NCBI GenBank assembly: GCA_023151185.1
Contig: JAKLJL010000002.1
Span: 321,058-385,057, forward strand
Source of the DNA: Bacteroidota bacterium
Lineage (GTDB): Bacteria > Bacteroidota > JABWAT01
Length of the DNA: 64,000 nucleotides
Direction of reading: 5' to 3'
In this document: piece by piece, positions 33,223 through 42,793 of the stretch
Layout: each line of letters begins with the position of its first letter
How positions within the stretch are numbered: the stretch's first letter is position 1
Notes under the pieces: generated by a model
The model's database searches: none
Told to the model about the DNA's origin: nothing
What the model saw: only the letters and a program-made list of their open reading frames with translations
Position numbers and translations under genes: made by a program

Positions 33223-35028
33223 ATGGAATTTCAGGCGTCTGCCCGCAAATGGCGGCCAGATTCATTTACGGATGTTGTTGCTCAGAATCACGTTGCATCG
33301 ACTTTAAAAAATGCAATCCGGAAAGAACGGATCGGGCATGCCTATATTTTCTCGGGACCGAGGGGAGTCGGAAAAACCACTGCTGCCCGGATTTTTGCGA
33401 AAGCCATCAATTGCCTGACACCTCAGGACGGGAATCCCTGTAACACCTGCGAAAACTGTGTCGATATTAAAAACGGCAGGTTCATTGATCTTTTCGAAAT
33501 TGACGGCGCCTCAAACAATGGCGTCGACAACGTCAGAGACATCCGGGATGCACTGCGGTATCCGCCCCAGAAAGGAAAGTACAAAACTTACATTATCGAT
33601 GAAGTTCACATGCTGTCCATCGGGGCCTTCAATGCCCTGCTGAAAACACTTGAAGAACCACCTCCCTATGCAATTTTTATTTTTGCCACAACTGAAATTC
33701 ATAAAGTTCCGGCAACTATTCTGTCACGCACCCAGCGGTTTGATTTCAGACGGATTACAACCAGCGAAATCATGGACCGCCTCAGATTCATCTGCGGGGA
33801 GGAAGGAATTTCTGCTGATGAAGAAGCCCTCCTGATCATTGCAAAAAAAGCAGACGGGGCCATGCGGGATGCCCTTTCGATTCTCGATCAGCTTGTGGCT
33901 TTTTTCGGACGGGATCTTTCCGGACCAGAGTTAGCCGGAATCCTGAATGTCGTCGAACAGGATTTATTCTTCAGGGTAACAGATTCCATTCTGGCCAAAG
34001 ATGTGAAGGGCATTCTTAATTTTGTCAATGATCTGATGATTCGGGGATATGATTTAAGTGAATTCCTGCAGGGACTTGCTGAACATTTCAGGAATTTACT
34101 TGTCGTAGTGACTACCGGCGAGGCATCTTTACTTGATATTTCGGACTCTTACCGGGAACGGTACCTTCAGGTTGCATCACATTACCATTATATGGATCTG
34201 ATCCGGTACCTGAATCTCCTTTCTGAAGCCGAGACCCAGCTTAAACAGTCGAATAACCCCCGTTTGAAAACAGAACTGGTTCTCTCCCGGTTATGTACAA
34301 TGGAACAGACAGTTCAAATTACCCAGTTGCTTCAGCAGATTTCAAAAGTTGAAAAACTGATTCAGCAGGCCACCGCTACCCGGGGCAGCGAGCCTTCTGT
34401 TGCTTACTCAGCCCAACCAGAGGCGGTTCCTTTTCCCCTGCCACCTGCACCACCGGTCAGGCAACCGGATCAGTCAAAACCGGACAAACCGGTGCCTTCG
34501 GATGGACCTGTTCAACCGGCGTTTACCTATCCGGTTCCCAAACCTGAACCCAGACCACCGGGCACCAAACCTGTTTTTCCTGCATTAAGTGGCGCCCGGC
34601 AACAGGCAAAACCGGAAAACCTGCCCGCCGGAGAGATTTCCAAAAAACCGCTTCAGGGTCTGCCTGTATCTGAAACAGAGATCCGGGAAAAGTGGGGATC
34701 ATTTATTGAATTTCTGACCAATCAGCAGAAAATGGTTCTGGCATCTGTTCTTTCCCACACCGAACCCGGAGCCTGGTCGGGTGATCATTTTTCAATCCGG
34801 GTATTCAGAAGTTACGAAAAAACCCAGATTGAACGGTCAGCCCTTGAATTGTCTGACTTATTCGCCCGGTTCTTCAGGACAAGACCGGTAATTATCGCCG
34901 ATTTTAAACCCGATCAGATTCCGGAATCCATGAAAAATGATCCGGCGGTGGTTTTTGAGCAGTTAAAGCAGACCTCGCCACTGGTCAGGCTGATTTCAGA
35001 TGAATTTAACGCAGAACTTTTAGATTGA
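33223..35028 (+). CDS. dnaX: DNA polymerase III subunit gamma/tau
   Basis: A 601-residue clamp-loader ATPase. Walker A GPRGVGKT (45-52), zinc cysteines 64, 73, 76 and 79, Walker B IIDEVH (124-129), sensor segment ATILSRTQRFDFRRI, then domain III and a Pro-rich linker (about 390-480) leading to a C-terminal tau-like domain (WGSFIEFLTNQQKMVLASVL). ATG 33223 is chosen because GGGAGG is 7 bases upstream and the promoter lies just before it; a longer frame from 33031 would run through the promoter. First gene of the dnaX-ybaB-recR run, a classic order. Confidence 0.96.
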   Translation: MEFQASARKWRPDSFTDVVAQNHVASTLKNAIRKERIGHAYIFSGPRGVGKTTAARIFAKAINCLTPQDGNPCNTCENCVDIKNGRFIDLFEIDGASNNGVDNVRDIRDALRYPPQKGKYKTYIIDEVHMLSIGAFNALLKTLEEPPPYAIFIFATTEIHKVPATILSRTQRFDFRRITTSEIMDRLRFICGEEGISADEEALLIIAKKADGAMRDALSILDQLVAFFGRDLSGPELAGILNVVEQDLFFRVTDSILAKDVKGILNFVNDLMIRGYDLSEFLQGLAEHFRNLLVVVTTGEASLLDISDSYRERYLQVASHYHYMDLIRYLNLLSEAETQLKQSNNPRLKTELVLSRLCTMEQTVQITQLLQQISKVEKLIQQATATRGSEPSVAYSAQPEAVPFPLPPAPPVRQPDQSKPDKPVPSDGPVQPAFTYPVPKPEPRPPGTKPVFPALSGARQQAKPENLPAGEISKKPLQGLPVSETEIREKWGSFIEFLTNQQKMVLASVLSHTEPGAWSGDHFSIRVFRSYEKTQIERSALELSDLFARFFRTRPVIIADFKPDQIPESMKNDPAVVFEQLKQTSPLVRLISDEFNAELLD

Positions 35029-35043
35029 ACAGGAGTTAATTTT

Positions 35044-35382
35044 ATGATGATGAACAAAGGCGGTATGGCCGGCATGATGAAACAAATGCAGGCTATGCAG
35101 GCGAAAATGGATAAAATTCAGGCTGACCTGGAAACCAAATCATTCACTTTCGAGTCTGGCGGCGGGCTGGTTAAAGTTACCGCAAACGGCAAGCAACGGG
35201 TTACTTCAATTAAAATTGACCCGCAGCTTATTGCTGACAATGATCTGGAAATGATGGAAGATCTGATTGTGGCTGCCGTTAACAAAGCTGTGGATGAGAC
35301 CGGAAAAATCAGCCAGGAAGAAATGAAAAAAGCTTACTCAGGTATGCTGCCCAACATTCCGGGAATGGATAAGTTATTCTGA
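35044..35382 (+). CDS. ybaB: YbaB/EbfC nucleoid-associated protein
   Basis: A 112-residue YbaB/EbfC protein: Met-rich amphipathic helix (GGMAGMMKQMQAMQAKMDKIQ), the strand GGGLVKVTANGKQRVTSIKIDP and AAVNKAVDETGKI. It binds DNA as a dimer and usually lies between dnaX and recR, as here. AGGAG precedes three ATG codons in a row (35044-35052), so the exact first Met is uncertain by two residues. The stop is 1 base from the recR start. Confidence 0.94.
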   Translation: MMMNKGGMAGMMKQMQAMQAKMDKIQADLETKSFTFESGGGLVKVTANGKQRVTSIKIDPQLIADNDLEMMEDLIVAAVNKAVDETGKISQEEMKKAYSGMLPNIPGMDKLF

Positions 35383-35383
35383 G

Positions 35384-35986
35384 ATGATTTCACTTTCAGA
35401 TCATCTGGATGAACTCGTCCATGAATTTTCCAAACTTCCCGGAATCGGCAGAAAAACAGCCCAGCGCCTGGCCTATTTTATTCTGAAACAGCCGGAAGCC
35501 TCGGCTTCTCAACTTGCCGAGAGTCTCATCCGGGTGAAGAAGAATGTTCATCAGTGCCGGATCTGCGGCAATATCACCGACGACGAGATTTGCAGAATCT
35601 GTTCCAGCCCAAGGCGTAATCAGCAGTTAATTTGTGTGGTTGAAGAACCCACAGATGTTCTCGCCATTGAAAAAACCAATGAATATCAGGGTGTTTACCA
35701 TGTTCTGGGCGGTGCCATTTCACCTCTCGACGGCGTTTCACCTGAACAACTGAATATCACCTCCCTGCTCGACCGTGTTGGCACCGTGGAGTCTGCAGAA
35801 ATAATTCTGGCAATGAATCCGGATGTGGAAGGTGAAGCCACAACCCTGTACCTGACCCGGCTCCTGAAACCCTTTTCTCACCTCTCTGTTTCCCGGATTG
35901 CACGTGGAATTCCTGTGGGCGGAGATCTGGAATATTCGGATGAAGCAACCTTATCGCGTGCACTGGAAGGCCGGGTTAAAATATAA
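35384..35986 (+). CDS. recR: Recombination protein RecR
   Basis: A 200-residue RecR of normal length. A helix-hairpin-helix region KLPGIGRKTAQRLA, a zinc finger with Cys58, 61, 70 and 73, and a Toprim domain (ICVVEEPTDVLAIEKT, AMNPDVEGEATTLYL) are present in order. RecR acts with RecFO to load RecA at gaps. Last of the dnaX-ybaB-recR run. Confidence 0.96.
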   Translation: MISLSDHLDELVHEFSKLPGIGRKTAQRLAYFILKQPEASASQLAESLIRVKKNVHQCRICGNITDDEICRICSSPRRNQQLICVVEEPTDVLAIEKTNEYQGVYHVLGGAISPLDGVSPEQLNITSLLDRVGTVESAEIILAMNPDVEGEATTLYLTRLLKPFSHLSVSRIARGIPVGGDLEYSDEATLSRALEGRVKI

Positions 35987-36059
35987 TCCGGCCACCGGCC
36001 TCTTCTTCACCGCTTCCCTTTGATTTTTAACCCGGAAAAACCGACTTTTATCTGTTTTT

Positions 36060-36539
36060 ATGCTCAAAGAAGTAGTTATTTATACCGACGGCGCCTGCTC
36101 CGGGAATCCCGGACCTGGTGGATGGGGTGCAATCTTAATGTTTGAAGGTGTTACCCGTGAACTTGCGGGATATGAACCTTCAACGACGAATAACCGGATG
36201 GAATTAACCGGAGTAATCCGGGCCCTTGAAGCCCTCAAAGAACCCTGCAACGTCCGGGTACATTCTGACAGTGCCTACATTATCAATGCCTTTAATGACG
36301 GCTGGATTCAGGGATGGATTCGGCGGGGTTGGGTAAAATCGGATAAAAAGCCGGTTGAAAACCAGGACTTGTGGAAAAAACTGATTGCCTTGGTGAACCG
36401 GAACCAGGTTACCTGGATAAAAGTGAAAGGACACAGCAATGATCATTGGAATAACCGGGCAGATGCCCTTGCGACCGGCGCAATTAAAAACCCTCCTGCC
36501 GGTGCTGTTCAGCAGTCTTCTGTTCCTTCCGGCTTGTGA
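36060..36539 (+). CDS. rnhA: Ribonuclease HI
   Basis: A 159-residue RNase HI. The catalytic acids are Asp10 (IYTDGACSGNPGPGGWGA), Glu48 (NNRMELTGV), Asp70 (VHSDSAYI) and Asp135 (NNRADALA), with His125 in the flexible loop. It removes RNA from RNA-DNA hybrids. The last ~20 residues are an unconserved tail whose DNA also encodes, in another frame, the signal peptide of the next gene. No ribosome binding site is visible before ATG 36060; the T-rich sequence there suggests a very short leader. Confidence 0.96.
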   Translation: MLKEVVIYTDGACSGNPGPGGWGAILMFEGVTRELAGYEPSTTNNRMELTGVIRALEALKEPCNVRVHSDSAYIINAFNDGWIQGWIRRGWVKSDKKPVENQDLWKKLIALVNRNQVTWIKVKGHSNDHWNNRADALATGAIKNPPAGAVQQSSVPSGL

Positions 36540-37443
36540 TAAACCTGATCCGGCAGAACCTTTCACACCTCCGGGAAAGGAAGTCTCTGCGCTTTTTGAT
36601 CAGTTTGACAGTTCTTATATCGGTGTTGGATACTGGGATCTGAAAAAAAGCCGGGAAAATCCGTCTTTTGACACTCTGATCCCCCTGATTCTGCCGTCGG
36701 TGACTTCAGAACAGGGATTGGGAATCCTGCAAAACGGGGTAATCTTCCTGGATTCAGCCGGGATTTCCTTCCGGGATGATCTTGATTATTGTGCAATAGC
36801 CTTATTCCCTGATACAGATTCTACCTTCGAAATTGCTGTTGTTGTTGAAGGAAATCTCAGGGAAAAAAACTGGCAGAAGGCATTGGTTCCGTACCAGTCT
36901 GAAACGGAGAAAACGGATTTTACCTGGTTTAAAACACAATCGGGTTCATATTGGGTTGCTTTTCCAAAACCGGGACGGGCAATAATAACTGCTAACCGGA
37001 GCTGGATACGGTATACTGAAGGAAACGGAGCCCGGCTATCAGCCGAACTGGCAGCCAACTGTTCCCAGATTCCCCAGCAATCTGAAGCCTTCCTGTACAT
37101 CCGTCACCTTAAAAACGGGTCCACCTGGAACCTGGGTAAAACCGGCGAAGCTAAAGCGTCAATTAATAGTGACGACCTGAAGCAGGTTTATGCAGCCCTT
37201 TATTTCCGGGAAAACCTTCGGGTTGAAGGCCGGGCTGATCTAAAATCGGATTCCGGTGTCCGGACATCCAGTTTTCTGATTAATACAGCTTTGAATTTTG
37301 TCTCCCTGAAAGGCCTGCTGACCAATGAGTCGGTATTAACTGATTATATCGATGTTGAGTCACAGGATTCCTCACTTGTTTTTAAACTGAATGCCCCGGT
37401 TTCAGCGTTTGCTGAGGACCGGTCACCGGAGTCTGATCAATGA
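36463..37443 (+). CDS. Lipoprotein of unknown function
   Basis: A 326-residue lipoprotein with a clear lipobox LPAC (Cys25). No family recognised; the mature part is beta-rich with alternating strands (IAVVVEGNLREKNWQKAL, SEAFLYIRHLKNG), the look of a DUF3352-like or outer membrane assembly protein, but I cannot name one. ATG 36463 lies 77 bases inside rnhA in another frame; an earlier ATG (36439) gives a poorer leader. Its stop overlaps the next start (ATGA), so it is coupled to the CoA dehydrogenase gene. Confidence 0.8.
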   Translation: MPLRPAQLKTLLPVLFSSLLFLPACDKPDPAEPFTPPGKEVSALFDQFDSSYIGVGYWDLKKSRENPSFDTLIPLILPSVTSEQGLGILQNGVIFLDSAGISFRDDLDYCAIALFPDTDSTFEIAVVVEGNLREKNWQKALVPYQSETEKTDFTWFKTQSGSYWVAFPKPGRAIITANRSWIRYTEGNGARLSAELAANCSQIPQQSEAFLYIRHLKNGSTWNLGKTGEAKASINSDDLKQVYAALYFRENLRVEGRADLKSDSGVRTSSFLINTALNFVSLKGLLTNESVLTDYIDVESQDSSLVFKLNAPVSAFAEDRSPESDQ

Positions 37444-38360
37444 TCCATTCTCTTGAAGAATTGAAAACCGGAAAATCACCCTCCGGTGAGTCCAGATTTA
37501 TACCGCATATCGCAGTTCTTGGCGGCGGTATTATGGGTCAGGGTATCGCCCAGACCGCAGCATCAAATGGAATAGAAGTCATCCTCGTCGAGAAAAATGA
37601 AAAACTCGCTGAAAAGGCTCTGAAACAGCTCGAAGCAAGCATGAATTCAGAAATTGCCCGGTGGTCGCTGACCATTGGTGAAAAAAAGTCGATCCTCTCC
37701 CGAATTAAAACAACCGGAAAACTCGAGGATGCAGCTCACTGCCCAATCATTATTGAAGCGATCAATGAGGATTTTGGTTTAAAGAAAAGGTTGTTTCACC
37801 TGATTGATCAGGCCTGCGACCCGGCAACAATCCTGATCTCAAATACCTCTACCCTGAATCTGACCAAACTCGCTGAAGAGACCAACCGGCCCGATAAAGT
37901 TATCGGGATGCATTTTCTGAACCCGGTTCCCAAAATCCCGTTAGTCGAACTTATCCGGGCAATGAAAACGTCTGACGAGACCTTTAATACTGTGAAGGAA
38001 TTTGCAGAAACCCAACTCGGGAAAAAAGTAGTCGAAGTTTTTGAGTATCCCGGTTTTGTAACAACCCGTGTGGTGATCCCCATGATCAATGAGGCCATGC
38101 AGGTTTTTAGTGAAGGAATTGCCACTGCAGAAGGAATTGATACAGCAATGAAACTGGGGTACGGTTTCCAGACCGGGCCGCTTGCACTTGCCGATATGAT
38201 GGGGCTGGATGATGTTCTGATGTGGATGGAACAGCTCTGGCAGCAACTGGGGGAACCCAAATTCCGGCCGGCACCGGTTTTACGCCGGATGGTACGGGAA
38301 GGAAAGCTGGGCAGAAAATCAGGAGAAGGCTTCTTCCGGTATGACGAAACCAACAGTTAA
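37440..38360 (+). CDS. 3-hydroxyacyl-CoA (3-hydroxybutyryl-CoA) dehydrogenase
   Basis: A 306-residue dehydrogenase. The NAD motif is AVLGGGIMGQGIAQ; the CoA and catalytic segment is ISNTSTLNLTKLAEETNRPDKVIGMHFLNPVPKIPLVE with the catalytic His in GMHFLNP; the C-terminal domain has PGFVTTRVVIPMINEAMQ and GPLALADMMGLD. It interconverts 3-hydroxyacyl- and 3-oxoacyl-CoA in fatty acid or butanoate metabolism. The first ~20 residues are an extension before the Rossmann fold. Coupled to the lipoprotein gene upstream and followed after 23 bases by ackA. Confidence 0.93.
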   Translation: MIHSLEELKTGKSPSGESRFIPHIAVLGGGIMGQGIAQTAASNGIEVILVEKNEKLAEKALKQLEASMNSEIARWSLTIGEKKSILSRIKTTGKLEDAAHCPIIIEAINEDFGLKKRLFHLIDQACDPATILISNTSTLNLTKLAEETNRPDKVIGMHFLNPVPKIPLVELIRAMKTSDETFNTVKEFAETQLGKKVVEVFEYPGFVTTRVVIPMINEAMQVFSEGIATAEGIDTAMKLGYGFQTGPLALADMMGLDDVLMWMEQLWQQLGEPKFRPAPVLRRMVREGKLGRKSGEGFFRYDETNS

Positions 38361-38383
38361 ATCACCCTATTAAACAAGTTGCC

Positions 38384-39607
38384 ATGCTTATCTTAACACT
38401 GAACTGCGGTTCTTCTTCCATCAAATACCAGGTTATCGAACAGGAAACAGAGGAAACCCGTGCCAAAGGGACTGTTGAACGGATCGGAATGTCCGGTGCG
38501 ATCCTGACCCACCAGCGGGATCACGACCAACCCATCAAAGTTACGGGCGAAATTCTGGATCATGGTCAGGCACTTGAATACATTCTCGGCGTTCTGCTGT
38601 CGAAGAATCACGGCATCATGCAAAATCTGAATGAAATTGCTGCGATTGGCCACCGGGTTGTTCATGGAGGCGAAACCTTTAACCATTCGGTTCTGATCAC
38701 TCCAAAGGTTTACAATGAAATCCGGGATTGTATTGAGCTTGCACCTCTGCACAACCCGGCCAATCTGAAAGGGATTGATGCCTGTTCCAGAAATCTTCCC
38801 GGTAAACCCCAGGTTGCGGTTTTTGACACGGCTTTCCACCAGACTTTGCCGGAAAAGGCCTTTTTATACGGACTCCCCTATGTCTTGTATAAACGCCATA
38901 AAATCCGCCGGTATGGGTTTCACGGAACTTCACATTTCTATGTCAGCAACCGGCTTTATGATGTTGCCAACCTTGAAAAGGAAAACTCTAAAGTTATAAC
39001 CATTCACCTGGGCAACGGGTGTTCAATGGCAGCAATTGAAAATGGTAATTCGATTGATACGTCAATGGGTTTTACTCCGCTTGAAGGCCTTCTGATGGGG
39101 ACACGAAGCGGGGATCTGGATCCGTCGACGATTCTGTTTATCATGACAAAAGAGGAATTGACACTCAGTTCTGCCAATACCCTGCTGAATAAGCACTCCG
39201 GTCTAATGGGTATTTCGGGTGTTTCAAGTGACATGAGGGAAATTATTCAGGAAATGCTCAACGGGGATAAAAAGGCCAGAAACGCCTTCGATGTTTTCTG
39301 CTACCGGGTTAGAAAATATATCGGTTCCTATGCAGCAGCACTTGGCGGTGTTGATGGAATCGTTTTTACAGGCGGTATCGGGGAAAATGCAGCCCTCGTT
39401 AGGGAGCACATTCTTGAAGGACTCGAATTTTTAGGCGTGAATCTGGATAAGGATGTTAACGAAAACGGGCCGAAAGAGCGCCGGATTACGACTTCTGACT
39501 CCCGAACTCATGTCTGGGTCATCCCGACAAACGAAGAACTGGTAATTGCCCGCGACACAATCCGGATTATTTTCGGACCTCAACCCACAACCGAACCGCT
39601 TACCTGA
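38384..39607 (+). CDS. ackA: Acetate kinase
   Basis: A 407-residue acetate kinase. The N-terminal LTLNCGSSSIKYQ, IGHRVVHGG, FDTAFH, RRYGFHGTSH with the catalytic His, and FTGGIGENAALVRE are all present. It makes ATP and acetate from acetyl phosphate. No phosphate acetyltransferase gene lies nearby. Last gene of the rightward run; its stop overlaps the converging proA by 8 bases. Confidence 0.96.
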   Translation: MLILTLNCGSSSIKYQVIEQETEETRAKGTVERIGMSGAILTHQRDHDQPIKVTGEILDHGQALEYILGVLLSKNHGIMQNLNEIAAIGHRVVHGGETFNHSVLITPKVYNEIRDCIELAPLHNPANLKGIDACSRNLPGKPQVAVFDTAFHQTLPEKAFLYGLPYVLYKRHKIRRYGFHGTSHFYVSNRLYDVANLEKENSKVITIHLGNGCSMAAIENGNSIDTSMGFTPLEGLLMGTRSGDLDPSTILFIMTKEELTLSSANTLLNKHSGLMGISGVSSDMREIIQEMLNGDKKARNAFDVFCYRVRKYIGSYAAALGGVDGIVFTGGIGENAALVREHILEGLEFLGVNLDKDVNENGPKERRITTSDSRTHVWVIPTNEELVIARDTIRIIFGPQPTTEPLT

Positions 39608-40850
39608 TTTGTCCGTTTCCACTGACCAGCCATTTGTAACTGGTCAGTTCATTTAACGCCATCGGCCCACGGGCATGAAGTTTTTGGGTCGAAATCCCGA
39701 TTTCAGCGCCCATTCCGAATTCACCTCCGTCCGTAAAAGCAGTGGTTGTATTGGCATAAACAACAGCGGCATCAACCGCCTGCATAAATTTCCGGCAGAT
39801 TTCCTCATCTTCAGAGATAATGGCCTCACTGTGCCCAGAGCTGTGCTCCGCAATATGATCAAGTGCTTCCTCCAGAGAGCCAACCGTCCGGACTGCCAGT
39901 TTCATTGACAGGAATTCAGTCCCGAAATCTTCAGATGCAGCAGGCTGAACCGGTCCGGCATATTTTAACCGGAGCACATCAAAAGATTCGGGATCACATA
40001 CCAGTTGGCATTGATGTTTTTCGCCGAGTTCACTTAAAAGATCCGGTAAATCCTGAAGTCTTGACCGGTGAATTAAAACTGTGTCGAGTGCATTGCAGAC
40101 ACTGACCCGCCTTGATTTTGCATTGGTAATGATTCGTTTACCCTTTTCAAGAGAACCGGCCTGATCAAAATAAGTATGTACGATCCCGGCTCCGGTTTCA
40201 ATGACAGGAATCCGGGAGTGTTCTCTGACAGCCAGGATCAATTCCTGACTTCCCCGGGGAATAATCACATCAATCAGACCGGTTGCCTGCAAAATAACCG
40301 GAAGGCTTTCCCGTTCAGAGGGTGCCAGCCAAACCGCTTCATGAAGACCAAAAGGCTCAAGTGCTTCCCGGATCACAGCCGCAATCGCTGAATTGGACTC
40401 AGAAGCATCCCGGCTTCCTTTCAGCACACAGGCATTTCCCGATTTCAGGCAAAGCGCAGCAACATCAAAGGTTACATTGGGCCGGGATTCATAGATTATA
40501 CCAATAACTCCCAGGGGGACGGAAACTTTTCTCAGGTTAAGTCTATTCGGGAGCACACGGCTTTCAAGTTCCCTGCCGAGGGGTGACGGAAGGTCAGCAA
40601 CTTTCCGTATGTCATCCAGAATTGCCCGGAGCCGCTGATCATTGAGCAGCAGCCGGTCATATTTTGGGTTCGACTGATCCATACGGCTCAAGTCAGCCAG
40701 ATTGGCTTCCAGTATTCTGTTTTTCTGATTTTCTGCGTGACAGGCAATTGCTTCCAAAACCGGCCGGATTTGCTCATCAGTCAGACCGGATAGCTTTCGT
40801 GAAGCTGCCTTTACCCGTCTGAGTGCACTCAAAATGTCATCTTGCTTCAC
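39600..40850 (-). CDS. proA: Glutamate-5-semialdehyde dehydrogenase (gamma-glutamyl phosphate reductase)
   Basis: A 416-residue ProA. Segments ALCLKSGNACVLKGSRDASESN and the catalytic Cys in SRRVSVCNALDTVLIH are visible, with GGEFGMGAEIGISTQKLHARGPMAL at the end. It reduces gamma-glutamyl phosphate to glutamate semialdehyde in proline synthesis. The start is GTG 40850, preceded by AAGGAAG. It lies 18 bases downstream of proB. Confidence 0.96.
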   Translation of the reverse strand: MKQDDILSALRRVKAASRKLSGLTDEQIRPVLEAIACHAENQKNRILEANLADLSRMDQSNPKYDRLLLNDQRLRAILDDIRKVADLPSPLGRELESRVLPNRLNLRKVSVPLGVIGIIYESRPNVTFDVAALCLKSGNACVLKGSRDASESNSAIAAVIREALEPFGLHEAVWLAPSERESLPVILQATGLIDVIIPRGSQELILAVREHSRIPVIETGAGIVHTYFDQAGSLEKGKRIITNAKSRRVSVCNALDTVLIHRSRLQDLPDLLSELGEKHQCQLVCDPESFDVLRLKYAGPVQPAASEDFGTEFLSMKLAVRTVGSLEEALDHIAEHSSGHSEAIISEDEEICRKFMQAVDAAVVYANTTTAFTDGGEFGMGAEIGISTQKLHARGPMALNELTSYKWLVSGNGQIR

Positions 40851-40868
40851 AACTCTTCCTTTAGTTAA

Positions 40869-41936
40869 TCAGGGTTCAATTACCAGGAAATCATAATGGA
40901 TCAATGGTTTTTTCCCTGATATTCCCATCCATTCCCTGGCCCGCTCAGAAGGATAATTTGCCAGTCCGACACCGATCTGCTGACCGGCAGAATCCAATAC
41001 ACGGATCACATCCCCTTTTTTGAACTCACCTTCAATGGCCGTAACACCGACAGGAAGCAAACTTTTCACTGCATCCTTTCCGGTTAAGGCGTCTGCTGCG
41101 CCCTGGTTTATCCAAACAGAAGCCCGGGATTCGGCCAGATTGGAGGCAATCCACTTCTTGATACCCGAAACCTGAGTCTCAGGAAGGATCACGGTTCCGG
41201 TTTCTTCCCCGGCTGAAATTTTCCGGAGCACGTATTGTGATTTTCCGTTTGCAATCACAACCCGGATCCCCATCCGGGCAGCTTTTACCGCCATCCGGTA
41301 TTTCGTCTGCATCCCTCCCCGGCCAAAGCTGGATTTTAACGGGAGCACAGTGATGGTTTTCTTTTCTGAAACCCGGATCACAGGTATCCGGTTACTGCCT
41401 GCCTCCCCCGGGATACCCTGATAAATTCCGTCAACATTGGTCAGCAGGACCAGGAGATCTGCATCAATCATACCCGCAACCAGACCAGCCAGTTCATCAT
41501 TGTCGGTAAACATCAGTTCACTCACCGAAATGACATCGTTTTCATTGATGACCGGAATAATTTCATCCCGAAGCAGAGCGGTCAGGCAGTTTCTCATGTT
41601 CAGATAATGACTTCTGTCCCTGAAATCCTCCCGGGTTGCAAGAACCTGGCCGCAGAAAAGTCCGAACTGAGAAAAAAGCTCCGAATATTTTTGCATAAGC
41701 CTTACCTGCCCAACCGAAGCAAATAACTGCCGCCGGATAACCGGATTGGTTTCAGAAATATGCCGGAGTGCCGAACGGCCGGCACCAACTGCGCCAGAAC
41801 TGACAATCAGAATCTGGAATCCGGCCTTTTTCAGATCCGCAATCTGATCTGTCAGGTGAGACATCGTTGTCAGATCGGGCGATCCGTCTTCCCGGGAAAG
41901 CACATTCGTGCCGATTTTAATAACAATTCTTTTCAT
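40869..41936 (-). CDS. proB: Glutamate 5-kinase
   Basis: A 355-residue ProB: an amino acid kinase domain (IVIKIGTNVLS, IVSSGAVGAG, INENDVISV, DADLLVLLTNVDGIYQ, RGGMQTKYRMAVKAARMG) followed by a C-terminal PUA domain (about 270-355, ending near ANYPSERAREWMG). It phosphorylates glutamate as the first, usually feedback-inhibited, step of proline synthesis. Operon with proA, divergent from the pyrophosphatase gene. Confidence 0.96.
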   Translation of the reverse strand: MKRIVIKIGTNVLSREDGSPDLTTMSHLTDQIADLKKAGFQILIVSSGAVGAGRSALRHISETNPVIRRQLFASVGQVRLMQKYSELFSQFGLFCGQVLATREDFRDRSHYLNMRNCLTALLRDEIIPVINENDVISVSELMFTDNDELAGLVAGMIDADLLVLLTNVDGIYQGIPGEAGSNRIPVIRVSEKKTITVLPLKSSFGRGGMQTKYRMAVKAARMGIRVVIANGKSQYVLRKISAGEETGTVILPETQVSGIKKWIASNLAESRASVWINQGAADALTGKDAVKSLLPVGVTAIEGEFKKGDVIRVLDSAGQQIGVGLANYPSERAREWMGISGKKPLIHYDFLVIEP

Positions 41937-42074
41937 ATTTTTTGGGGATAATGGCTGTCTGGCTCACAAAATCGGAATTACCCCGGGTGAATTCCACAAA
42001 ATCACAGGGAAAATCCCTGACCCAGATTGATTTTAAGCCTTAATTACCTGAATTTCGGATAAAAGGAGAATCAA

Positions 42075-42758
42075 ATGGCCAGAAAAAAGGATTCAGTTTG
42101 GAAAATGATGGGAATGCTGTTCCGTTCCCACCCCTGGCACGGAATACCAATCGGGGATAATGCTCCCGAAATAGTGAGTTCCTACATTGAAATCGTGCCA
42201 ACTGATACAATCAAGTATGAGCTGGATAAATCAACCGGATTTTTAAAGGTTGACCGGCCGCAGCTTTTTTCAAATATCTGTCCGACTCTGTACGGGTTGA
42301 TCCCGCAAACTTACTGTGACGAACTGGTGGGTGAGTATTGTGCAGAAAAAACCGGCCGCCCCGGTATCATGGGTGATGGTGATCCTCTGGACATCTGTGT
42401 TCTGACTGAGAAAAATATTTCGCACGGTGATTTTCTGCTTCAGGCTATCCCGATCGGCGGAATGAGAATGATTGACGGGGATGAAGCAGATGATAAAATT
42501 ATTGCAGTTATGAAAGGCGATGCTCTTTACGGGAAATGGAATGATATCGGTGACGTACCCATCGGGATTATTGAACGCCTTCGCCACTATTTTCTGACTT
42601 ATAAATACATCCCGGGATCAACTCCCCGCAAAAAAGTGGAAATCACCCATATCTACAATAAAATTGAAGCTTATGAAGTGATAAACCGCAGTCATGAAGA
42701 CTATCACCGGCAATATGGTGATATTGAGGATATGCTGAATCAGGCGCTTAAAGGGTGA
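42075..42758 (+). CDS. ppa: Inorganic pyrophosphatase, family I
   Basis: A 227-residue soluble pyrophosphatase. The metal-binding signature DGDPLDIC has Asp101, Asp103 and Asp106; KYELDKSTGFLKVDR is the family substrate segment and a C-terminal extension with HIYNKIEAYEVINRS follows. It is longer than the E. coli enzyme (175) and resembles the larger bacterial group. It hydrolyses pyrophosphate to drive biosynthesis. AAAAGGAG precedes the ATG; a terminator follows. Confidence 0.93.
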   Translation: MARKKDSVWKMMGMLFRSHPWHGIPIGDNAPEIVSSYIEIVPTDTIKYELDKSTGFLKVDRPQLFSNICPTLYGLIPQTYCDELVGEYCAEKTGRPGIMGDGDPLDICVLTEKNISHGDFLLQAIPIGGMRMIDGDEADDKIIAVMKGDALYGKWNDIGDVPIGIIERLRHYFLTYKYIPGSTPRKKVEITHIYNKIEAYEVINRSHEDYHRQYGDIEDMLNQALKG

Positions 42759-42765
42759 CTGACTG

Positions 42766-42793
42766 ACCCGGCAGTCACCCTGCCGGGTTTTTT
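42766..42793 (+). terminator. Rho-independent terminator overlapping the pirin stop
   Basis: Perfect arms ACCCGGCAG (42766-42774) and CTGCCGGGT (42780-42788), loop of 5, then Ts to 42793. The last codons and the stop of the converging pirin gene lie inside it. Confidence 0.9.
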
